Part shown: piece after piece, positions 4,614 through 11,649 of the stretch
Numbering within the stretch: the first letter of the stretch is position 1
How the letters are laid out: every line of letters begins with the position of its first letter
Assembly: GCA_003522105.1 (NCBI GenBank)
Contig: DPGF01000073.1
Span: forward strand, 1-11,649
Origin: Oscillibacter sp.
GTDB lineage: Bacteria; Bacillota; Clostridia; Oscillospirales; Oscillospiraceae
Reading direction: 5' to 3'
DNA: 11,649 nt
Notes under the pieces: generated by a model
The model's input: only the letters and a program-made list of their open reading frames with translations
Database searches by the model: none
What the model was told of the DNA's origin: nothing
Made by a program: the position numbers and the translations under genes

Positions 4614-7600
4614 TTACTTCACGCTGCGGTAGAGGAAGGTGACGATCTGACCGCGGGTACAATCGTTGTTGGAGCCGAACAGGCCGCCGCCGATACCACC
4701 GGTGATATCGTTCTTCTCTGCCCAGATGACCGCGGCCGCGTAGTAAGCGTCAGAGGCCACGTCGGTGAAGGCAGAATTGCCGCTGGCAGCGGGGCTGCCG
4801 CCTGCGCGCCACAAGAAGGTCACGATCTGCGCGCGGGAGCAGGTGGCATCCGGGCTGAACATGGTGTCGCTGGTGCCTTCGGTGATGCCGTTTTCTACCG
4901 CCCACAGCACCGCGTTGTAATAATAGCTGCCCACGGGAACGTCGGTAAACGGCATGGCGCGGGTTTCAGGCTCGGGACTGCCGGCTGCACGCCACAGGAA
5001 GGTCACAGCCTGCGCGCGGGTGCAGGGCAGGTTGGGGCCGAATGTATAGTTGCCGATGCCGCCGGTGATATCCCTTCCGACTGCCCACATCACGGCATCG
5101 TAGCAGAAGTCGCTGGGGGCCAGATCGGAAAAGGGATTGGGGAGGTCAGGAAACTCTTCCTTAAAGCTGGCCTCCACGGTGACCTTGTCGGCGGGCATCG
5201 TGAAGGTGAACTTGCCGTCGCCCTTGTCGGTGAGCTTGCGTTCCTTGTCCTTGCCGTCCAGAACGGTGAGGCTATCCAGCACATAGCCCTTGTCGGGATC
5301 GACCGTCAGGGTGACGGTGGTACCCTTGGCCGCGGACTTGTGGCTGGCGGTCACATCGCCGTTCTTGCTGTTCACCACGGTGATGGGATAGGTGGTCGCG
5401 CCGGTGCCGATGGGGCCGGTGGGGGTGTTCTTCTTGAAGATGGCCATGACTACCACGTTGTCCTCCGGCATGATGAACTTGTTGTTGGTGGTGATTTCAA
5501 GCTCTTCCGGAGATACGACCTGCCACTCCTTGAAGTGGTAGCCCCTGTTGGCCTTGGCGGTCAGGGTGATCGTCGTACCGGCCGCAGCGGTGTGGGGGTT
5601 GGCGGAGGCCGTGCCGTTGCCGTCATTGTTGACGGTGACGGTGTAGGTGGTGGGGGTAATAACGCTGTTTTCCCACAGCGCCTTGATCTCGGTATCCCCA
5701 TTCACTGTGTAGTAATCTCCTACCTTGTACTCCGTGCCGCCGATCTCCCAAGCATTGAACTCCTGATCGTCAGGAGCGGTGAAGCCGCACTCGGGCAGGG
5801 TATAATTTGTCCCTGCCTTGACGGTCACGGAATCCATGCTGCCGCTGCCGCCGTTGCCGTCAAAGGTGATGGTACAGTCAGCAAGCGGCACACCCTTGCC
5901 CACAGTGACCTCCGCATCTGTGCCGGCAAAGTGGTTGTTGTCCTCCGCGTAGCGCACGAAGTAATTGCCGGCAGGCAGGTTTTCAATCTCGATACCGGTG
6001 CAGGCGGTGTAGATAGTTTCGCTCTCTGCACGGTATTCCATCGTTGCATCCACGCCAGTGATCTTGCCGTCGCTGCCGCCCTCCTCGGTAGGCGCGACAC
6101 CATTCAATCCAATGGGGGCTTCCTGCGTGGCTTTGCCGATGCTCCACGCCGCGGTCACGGCATCGGTGCTGTCATCCGCCCATTTGCCGGTTTGAGATGT
6201 GACGCTAACGGTGTAATCGCCCGCGTCCGTGCCGGTGTTGCCTGTGATGTCCATTGTGGCAGAATCATAACCAATCACGGTCGCGGTATGCTCGGAGCCA
6301 TTGTAAGTATAGGTTCCGATGACGCTGATGCTGGGTTTGGCGGGATCAGTAGGCGCAGGAGGTGCGTCCTCCTCGAAGATTGCCTTGACCTCCACATCGC
6401 TGTGCGGCATGGTGAACTTATCGTCCTTGATGGTCACATTGCCGCTGATGACCTGCCACTCCTTGAGGTGGTAGCCGGTGTTTGGCTCGGCGTTAAGGGT
6501 TATTTCCACACCGGCCGCAGCCTTTGCAGGAGAGACGGAAGCCGTTCCATTGCCGTCATTAGTCACGGTGACGGTATGCTCGGTGGGGGCGGGAGACGCG
6601 TCCTCCTCGAAGACAGCCTTGATCTCTACATTGCTGTCCGGCATGGTGAACTTATCGTCTTTGATGGTCACGCCGCCGCTCATGACCTCCCACTCCTTGA
6701 GGTGATAGCCCTTGTCGGGCGTAGCGTTCAGGGCGATCTCCGCACCGGCCGCAGCCTTTGCATGAGAGGCGGAAGCCGTTCCGTTGCCCGCTGTGGTCAC
6801 GGTGACGGTATACTCGGCTGCGGGGGCTTTGGTTATCGTAATAGACAGCTCCTTCGTATTGCTGCCCGCGCTGTTGGTAGCCTTGACGGTAAATTTGGCG
6901 GTGCCGTCCGCAGTAGGCGTGCCGCTGATCTCGCCGGTATCCGCGTTCAGGCTCAGACCGGCAGGCAGACCGCCGTCAATGCTCCATGTGATAGGTGCTG
7001 TGCCGGTGGCGGTCAGGGTCTGGCTGTATGCCTCGCCCACCTTGCCGTCCGGCAGGGTGTCCGTGGTGATGCTGGGCGCAGCATCGGGGGCATTGACCGT
7101 CACCGTGCAGGTGGCAGTGAACAAACCGTCATGTGTGGTGGCGGTAATGACAGCCGTCCCGCCTGCCACGGCGGTGACAACGCCGTCCTCGGAAACCGTG
7201 GCGACAGCCTCGTTGTCGGAGCTCCAGCACACCTTTTTGTTGGTGGCGTCCTCCGGCGCCACGGTGGCGGTCAGGGTCTGATTGCCGCCCACATCGAGGG
7301 TGATGCTGCTCTCGTCCAGCGATACGCCGGTAACAGGGATTACATAGGTTCCGTCATAAACCGTGATGGTTTTCTCCGTCCTGTTTCCGGCCTTGTCGGT
7401 CGCGACGATCTTATATGTGCGGTTGGCATCCGAAAAGAGTGCAATCCAAATTGTGTTGTAGCCGCCTACTGTCTTGGGAGATCCGTTTACCGTGACGGAA
7501 GCAAGGTTATCATCGGTGATTTGCACATTTTTCGTGGTATAATACACTTCACCATCCTCAACGCCATTGATCGCAGGGGCCGTGGTGTCAATCACAATGC

Positions 7601-10600
7601 GGCCTGTTGTCCTGAGATAGGTGACATTGCCCTCTGCGTTGGTGAGCTTCGCATAAACGATGTGCTGACCGTCCGTGTTCAGCTTGAGAGGCTCGGTGTA
7701 AGGGGTAAAGTCTCGTTTTGTGCATCTGGCCTTCGTGAGGTCCTCTTCGGTGATTAAATATTCAATCTCCACCGGCTTACCGCCGGATTTCGGAGCGGAG
7801 ATGGTTACAGTTTGCTCCGTGTTGTAAAACCGTGCGGAATAGTCGCTTTCGAAGCCATTCCATACGGTGTCCTCACCTTCAATCTTAATTTCACCCTCCG
7901 GATACCATGCCGCCGCCCACTGCGCCGTCAGCGTGATGCTCTGTACGTTTTTATCTCCCGCAAGATCCGCATAGGTGGTTCCGGGAAACACGGGTTTGCC
8001 GGAACAGCTCCAGCCGCGGAACTCATAGTCGGTTCTGGTGGGAGGCTCCACACCGTCCAGCACGCGCTGCTCCCACCTGACGCCGGTTTTTTCGCCGATA
8101 CTCGTGCCGCCGGCAGTATCAAACTTTACGGTGTACGAGGGCTGCTCGTCTCCGCTGATGGTGAAATAGTGCTCGGCCTTGCCGCAGTAGTTCCCCGTGC
8201 CGTACAGCGTCACCTTGGGGGCTTTTTCCGGGTCAAAGCCCGCATCGTTCGGGTTGAGGGTGTAGGGATATACATTGTTGGAATAGCTGGCGGTGTAGTC
8301 CGTGTTCTCCGTTAGCTGCTTCGTTTCGTTCTCACCCGTCTTATGGGAAAGCCCCGTCAGCTTCTTTTCGCTGCCGTCATAGGCGCAGTCCGTCAGCCCC
8401 TCCATCGTCAGAAGCCCGTTCTTATAGCAATATCCAATATCATACTTGCCGCAGAGCGTGCATTTGCCGTATGCGTCAAGGCTATGGTCAATGCGCGTTC
8501 CGTTGACGGTGCTGCCGCAGATGGAGATGTTTTCCGCTGGATTACCCGGCAGCTTCTTTGTGTGCAGGTCGTCATAGACATAATCGGAGTCGTCCATGTT
8601 CCTACTTTTCGTATGCCGGAAGGATTCCACCGTGCTGTCCATGACCTGAATATAGGCATTCAGGGAAGACTTGTAGCTGATTCCGATGCCGGGAACATAT
8701 TCGGTACCATCCCCAAACAGCCAGCCGCCTTTTGCGGTCACGGTGCTGTTTTCAATAAAGATCCGTAGCGCTCCATCTCCGCTGGAACCTATGTCGCGAC
8801 CGATGGCGGTACTCCATCTGTCACGGGTGCGGGCAAACACCCGGCTGTTCGCAATGCGAATGACGCTATTGCCGGGATCTGTCGTATACTTACCGCCGCC
8901 GATGGCTGCGCCATAGTTGGCACCCGGAATATCAATCTGACTGTCCTGAATGTCAATACGGTCAAAGGAGCCATAATCTCCGCAGCCAATGCTGTAGCCA
9001 TTTCCATAATCCTCGCTCTGACGGATGCTGCTGCCGTGTATCACGATCTCGCCGACAGAAGTGAAATTGCCTTTGGAGCCGATGGCATCGCTCGTTACCA
9101 CGGTGCTGTTCGTGATCTCCAGCCGTTTCAGCTTCCGCTGGGTCGTTCCTCCTTCGACCATATAAATGCCGTTTGTGACGAGCTGGGAATCCCGGATGGC
9201 GATGCTCCCGCCATCGCCGGTGCGGATGCCCTTTGCTCTGGACAGCATGATCTCGCTGTTTTCAATCTGTATATTTCCGTTATTGCCTACCTGTATTCCT
9301 CTATTTGCCGCAATGTCTGTTGATAGGATGCGGCAGTTTCGGATGGTGAGATCGCCTCCCGTGTTATCGCCGACCTCATTGCCAATCAGAATGCCCTCAC
9401 CGCCAAGGAACGGCAGCTCGGCGTCAAGAATGGTGATATTTTTTGCGCTGCCGCCAATGCAGGCGCCGCTCCTGCTGGAAATGGATTTGATTGCATTGCC
9501 CTGAATGTTGATGCTTCCGCCAGCATTGCCGCCGATAGCTACGCCAGATCCTTCAACAGAAACATCGATCTCGCCGCCGGTGATACTGACATCGGCATAG
9601 CCGCCGATGCCATCCGCATCGCCTTTTCCGATTGCGGTGACCTTGCCGCCGGTGATGCTGACGCTGCCTCCTCTTCCTTCATTGCTGCCAATGGCGACAG
9701 TCGCATAATCCCCGACAGCTTTTATGGTGCCGCCGGTGATTTTTACCGTTGTTGAAAGAACACCACCGATGGCTGCGCCTTTTCTGTTGGTGGACGCATC
9801 TATGTTACCGCCGTTGATGGTGATGTCGGCAGAGGCAATCCAGGAAGGCCCAATCCCATTTCCACGGCCAAGTCCGGCGAGGCCTCCTCGTGCCGTTATA
9901 TCGCCGCCGTTGATGGTGATGCTGCCGCCGCGCCCCGTACAAATCGCATCATGGGAAGCATTAGCCATGACCGTCCCGCCATTGATGGTAACGCTGCCAC
10001 CGTAACCGAATTGGTAGGACCCGATCCCAGCACTTCCGAGAGTTTCTTTTCTTGTTAACGCTTCGGTGCGGACAATGCCGCCATTGATGGTAATGCTGCC
10101 GCATTGCCTGATATCGGATTCATATGACCAGGTAACGTTATCTCCACCGCCTCCGCCAATGGCGGAGGCGCCATCCTGCCCTTTGGCGAGAATATAACCG
10201 CCGTTGATGATGATCGTGCCCTCACTTTCATCGATACCACTGTTGGCTTTTCTCCAGCGCGTACCGCCGCTGCCGATGCCGGACAGCCCGCTACTCGGCC
10301 ATACATAGTATTCAACCCCGAGAGGACCTTCTGAGAGGCACGCCGTCAGCCTGCCCATGGTGTCCTCGTCGGTGCTTTGGGCGTAGACGGTGAAGGTATC
10401 GCCCTCCTTCACATTGATGCCCCACTCCGTTGTGAGGTGGCTGCCGTTCGTCAATATCAGATTGACCGCGCCGTGGGTGTCCAAGCGGGGCGTGAAGGTC
10501 ACGTCGCCCTTCACCACATACCAGCCGGCGGGCAGATCGTACCATTTGTCGTCGCTATTGAAAAAATCATTGATAGTAACGCTTTCCAGCACCGTGTATT

Positions 10601-11528
10601 TGGTGCAGGTCTGCTGCTTGCCGTCTTTGTCCAGATAGGTGATCGGTTCAGTGGAAATCGGCATTGGCTCCATCCACTGCGCCACCAGAACCATATCCTT
10701 AGTCACAGAATATCTGAAATTCCACTCCGGCATATTGTAGTATTTGTTGTCCAAATCGTTTTTGTCATACCAGCCGATAAAAGTATAACCTTCCTTGACA
10801 GGGTCAGCGGGCCTTTGTACTTGCTGCCCCTGCAGGACCCGTTGTGGAGCGACCGCATTGTCGTCACCTGAGTCAAACGTCACGTTCTTATAGAGGCTAT
10901 CCGAAATCGTGCCGCCTGTCACCGTGCCATAGAAAACGCCGCCGTTGATGTTGCCATTGTTTTCCACGTCACCATAAAACTTGCCTTCGGAGATCAGGCC
11001 GTCGGTCTGATTTGTGACCGCGCCATTAAAGGTGCCGCTTTTGATCTCGCCACTGTTTACCACTTCACCATAAAACTCGCCGCCGGCGATCTCACCATTA
11101 TTGATCACTTTAGCGTGAAAATACCCGCCAATGATTTTGCCATCGTTTACCACCTCGCCATGAAGGTTGCCCCAGAGTTCGCCCTCATTGAGCACTGCAT
11201 CGGTGATATCTCTGGTAGCAGTATAGATTGGCCACACGGCCAGGTTGCCGTTTTGGGTTATATGGAACAGCCTGTCACTGCCGCTCTGTGCCTGATCGAG
11301 CTGGAGTGCGCTGGCCACGACAATCTCGACGCTTCTGTCGATCTCCAGCGTCCGGCTGACGGTAATATCTGATGTCACGCCGATTCTATCGATTGTTTTA
11401 TCCGCCAGTGCGGCAAGCAGTTCCTCCTCTGTGCTTACATTAATACTCGTTAGAGCAAAGGCGGTCGTCGGCAGCAGCGTCAGCACCATGCAGCACATGA
11501 GCAGGATGCTAAGTATTCGTTTCTTCAT
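4614..11528 (-). CDS. Giant secreted SLH-domain surface protein (adhesin-like, beta-solenoid)
   Basis: A 2304-residue exported protein, probably displayed on the cell wall. In order (residues from this start): signal peptide 1-25 (KKR, hydrophobic core, TTAFA); six 15-residue 'EVxNxGEIxGGxFYG' repeats about 110-200; Flg_new/InlB-like 227-285; a long beta-solenoid-like region about 437-970 with ITINGG/IGGG units; a CTLCG motif near 1023; Flg_new-like 1131-1204; Ig-like modules about 1213-1393; a BID_2-type domain 1399-1479; a He_PIG-type domain 1485-1566; divergent InlB repeats 1572-1643, 1650-1721, 1961-2033 and 2046-2123; an MBG-like module about 1732-1799; a third Flg_new-like domain 1884-1953; and three SLH domains about 2131-2183, 2192-2243 and 2252-2301. 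SLH domains bind secondary cell-wall polymer. ATG 11526-11528 is chosen because AGGAGGAG lies about 8 nt upstream and the signal peptide starts there; the 37 extra upstream codons are arginine-rich and out of frame with the preceding gene. Ligand unknown; adhesion is a family-based guess. Confidence 0.92.
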   Translation of the reverse strand: MKKRILSILLMCCMVLTLLPTTAFALTSINVSTEEELLAALADKTIDRIGVTSDITVSRTLEIDRSVEIVVASALQLDQAQSGSDRLFHITQNGNLAVWPIYTATRDITDAVLNEGELWGNLHGEVVNDGKIIGGYFHAKVINNGEIAGGEFYGEVVNSGEIKSGTFNGAVTNQTDGLISEGKFYGDVENNGNINGGVFYGTVTGGTISDSLYKNVTFDSGDDNAVAPQRVLQGQQVQRPADPVKEGYTFIGWYDKNDLDNKYYNMPEWNFRYSVTKDMVLVAQWMEPMPISTEPITYLDKDGKQQTCTKYTVLESVTINDFFNSDDKWYDLPAGWYVVKGDVTFTPRLDTHGAVNLILTNGSHLTTEWGINVKEGDTFTVYAQSTDEDTMGRLTACLSEGPLGVEYYVWPSSGLSGIGSGGTRWRKANSGIDESEGTIIINGGYILAKGQDGASAIGGGGGDNVTWSYESDIRQCGSITINGGIVRTEALTRKETLGSAGIGSYQFGYGGSVTINGGTVMANASHDAICTGRGGSITINGGDITARGGLAGLGRGNGIGPSWIASADITINGGNIDASTNRKGAAIGGVLSTTVKITGGTIKAVGDYATVAIGSNEGRGGSVSITGGKVTAIGKGDADGIGGYADVSITGGEIDVSVEGSGVAIGGNAGGSINIQGNAIKSISSRSGACIGGSAKNITILDAELPFLGGEGILIGNEVGDNTGGDLTIRNCRILSTDIAANRGIQVGNNGNIQIENSEIMLSRAKGIRTGDGGSIAIRDSQLVTNGIYMVEGGTTQRKLKRLEITNSTVVTSDAIGSKGNFTSVGEIVIHGSSIRQSEDYGNGYSIGCGDYGSFDRIDIQDSQIDIPGANYGAAIGGGKYTTDPGNSVIRIANSRVFARTRDRWSTAIGRDIGSSGDGALRIFIENSTVTAKGGWLFGDGTEYVPGIGISYKSSLNAYIQVMDSTVESFRHTKSRNMDDSDYVYDDLHTKKLPGNPAENISICGSTVNGTRIDHSLDAYGKCTLCGKYDIGYCYKNGLLTMEGLTDCAYDGSEKKLTGLSHKTGENETKQLTENTDYTASYSNNVYPYTLNPNDAGFDPEKAPKVTLYGTGNYCGKAEHYFTISGDEQPSYTVKFDTAGGTSIGEKTGVRWEQRVLDGVEPPTRTDYEFRGWSCSGKPVFPGTTYADLAGDKNVQSITLTAQWAAAWYPEGEIKIEGEDTVWNGFESDYSARFYNTEQTVTISAPKSGGKPVEIEYLITEEDLTKARCTKRDFTPYTEPLKLNTDGQHIVYAKLTNAEGNVTYLRTTGRIVIDTTAPAINGVEDGEVYYTTKNVQITDDNLASVTVNGSPKTVGGYNTIWIALFSDANRTYKIVATDKAGNRTEKTITVYDGTYVIPVTGVSLDESSITLDVGGNQTLTATVAPEDATNKKVCWSSDNEAVATVSEDGVVTAVAGGTAVITATTHDGLFTATCTVTVNAPDAAPSITTDTLPDGKVGEAYSQTLTATGTAPITWSIDGGLPAGLSLNADTGEISGTPTADGTAKFTVKATNSAGSNTKELSITITKAPAAEYTVTVTTAGNGTASASHAKAAAGAEIALNATPDKGYHLKEWEVMSGGVTIKDDKFTMPDSNVEIKAVFEEDASPAPTEHTVTVTNDGNGTASVSPAKAAAGVEITLNAEPNTGYHLKEWQVISGNVTIKDDKFTMPHSDVEVKAIFEEDAPPAPTDPAKPSISVIGTYTYNGSEHTATVIGYDSATMDITGNTGTDAGDYTVSVTSQTGKWADDSTDAVTAAWSIGKATQEAPIGLNGVAPTEEGGSDGKITGVDATMEYRAESETIYTACTGIEIENLPAGNYFVRYAEDNNHFAGTDAEVTVGKGVPLADCTITFDGNGGSGSMDSVTVKAGTNYTLPECGFTAPDDQEFNAWEIGGTEYKVGDYYTVNGDTEIKALWENSVITPTTYTVTVNNDGNGTASANPHTAAAGTTITLTAKANRGYHFKEWQVVSPEELEITTNNKFIMPEDNVVVMAIFKKNTPTGPIGTGATTYPITVVNSKNGDVTASHKSAAKGTTVTLTVDPDKGYVLDSLTVLDGKDKERKLTDKGDGKFTFTMPADKVTVEASFKEEFPDLPNPFSDLAPSDFCYDAVMWAVGRDITGGIGNYTFGPNLPCTRAQAVTFLWRAAGSPEPETRAMPFTDVPVGSYYYNAVLWAVENGITEGTSDTMFSPDATCSRAQIVTFLWRAGGSPAASGNSAFTDVASDAYYAAAVIWAEKNDITGGIGGGLFGSNNDCTRGQIVTFLYRSVK
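4617..5138 (-). other. Three SLH domains (cell-wall anchoring region)
   Basis: Three copies of about 50 residues start with FSDL/FTDV and contain W-A-V/E...DITGG or NGITEG. They end in CTRAQAVTFLWRAAGS, CSRAQIVTFLWRAGGS and CTRGQIVTFLYRS. The usual 'TRAE' motif appears as TRAQ or TRGQ, and a Cys precedes it in all three. Confidence 0.9.
6366..6815 (-). repeat. Tandem pair of near-identical InlB-type repeat units
   Basis: Two adjacent units, about 234 bp apart in phase, encode GYHLKEW...VTIKDDKFTMP and AAAG.EI.LNA with long stretches of identical bases. More diverged relatives lie at 5430-5648 and 5160-5393. This looks like a recent internal duplication in the surface-protein gene. Confidence 0.75.
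8490..10220 (-). repeat. Beta-solenoid-like repeat region of the surface protein
   Basis: Dozens of degenerate units pair a strand such as GSITINGG, SVTINGGTV or ITNSTV with a turn such as AIGGG or GIGS. The units become less regular toward the low-coordinate end. The pattern fits a stacked beta-helix rod. Confidence 0.75.
10929..11201 (-). repeat. N-terminal 15-residue repeats of the surface protein
   Basis: About six consecutive units follow the pattern 'G-x-V-x-N-x-G-x-I-x-G-G-x-F-x', for example GEVVNDGKIIGGYFH, AKVINNGEIAGGEFY and GDVENNGNINGGVFY. The period is 45 bp, with one 17-residue unit. The unit is shorter and more regular than the ITINGG units further on. Confidence 0.75.
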
Positions 11529-11649
11529 TGGCTTTTCTCCTCCTGTTCGTGTCGGTTCGGTTTGTCCGCCCCGCCTTTTTCTGGTTTTCACTGTTTCTGA
11601 GCCGGAAGCACAGCGCGGTGATCGCTGCCGCCGCGGCAAAGGAGACGAC
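11509..11649 (-). CDS. C-terminal end of an upstream gene: hydrophobic segment plus basic tail (partial)
   Basis: A frame open from the right edge encodes 46 residues before TAG at 11509-11511. It starts VVSFAAAAAITALCFRLRNS and continues with a strongly basic, polar tail (KKAGRTNRTDTNRRRKANEE). The arrangement, one hydrophobic span and then a basic cytoplasmic tail at the very C-terminus, fits a membrane anchor or a sortase-type sorting signal; the sorting motif itself would lie beyond the window. The tail is longer than that of most sorting signals. The gene overlaps the start of the giant surface protein by 20 nt, and the AGGAGG for that protein lies inside it, so the two are probably co-transcribed. 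Confidence 0.6.
   Translation of the reverse strand, partial: VVSFAAAAAITALCFRLRNSENQKKAGRTNRTDTNRRRKANEETNT

Noticed and set aside
5340..7757. 805-codon plus-strand ORF
   Set aside because: It is the exact antisense of the repeat-rich surface protein; the product is an arginine/glycine/valine-rich string with no domains. It arises from GC-rich codon use on the other strand.
8490..10220. Regular repeats as a CRISPR array
   Set aside because: The units are degenerate, lack constant spacers, and are translated as ITINGG protein repeats in one open frame.

Overview
All supported genes lie on the minus strand, so the window reads right to left in transcription order. Large regulatory and recombination genes of conjugative-element type, Shine-Dalgarno sites of the AGGAGG type, and a giant surface protein with SLH modules and Listeria-Bacteroides-type repeats suggest a Gram-positive gut Clostridium-class bacterium (Oscillospiraceae-like). 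That is inference from gene types only; no species can be named from this sequence.

Right part (about 4290-11649): a surface-protein locus. At the right edge is the 3' end of a gene coding for a hydrophobic segment plus a basic tail. It overlaps by 20 nt the start of a 2304-residue secreted protein (4614-11528). That protein has a signal peptide, an N-terminal block of 15-residue repeats, a long beta-solenoid-like region full of 'ITINGG' units, several Ig-like and InlB/Flg_new-type domains, and three C-terminal SLH domains for cell-wall attachment. Five bases after its stop starts a 103-residue protein with two membrane segments (4297-4608), followed by a strong hairpin terminator (4245-4286).

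Left part (1 to about 4230): remains of an integrative and conjugative element (ICE) or a similar mobile island. In transcription order: a bidirectional terminator/attenuator; a leader that can hide a ribosome binding site; a sigma-70-like factor (Tn916 ORF7 type); a small HTH_16-type regulator; a region of about 200 nt that folds on the minus strand into several hairpins; three tiny overlapping ORFs, one of which begins like a serine recombinase and then diverges; a complete large serine recombinase (631-2421); a perfect 22-bp inverted repeat; and a truncated RepA_N replication initiator. Behind the RepA stop, in the same frame, lies a fragment that looks like the C-terminus of a ParA ATPase. 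This points to a deletion that removed the end of repA and most of parA.

How they may work together: the sigma factor and HTH protein probably regulate the element, and the recombinase would integrate or excise it. The repA/parA replication and partition module is damaged. No relaxase, coupling protein or conjugation gene is visible here, so mobility cannot be judged from this window. The most unexplained item is the structured intergenic region at 2986-3183, between the regulators and the recombinase operon.
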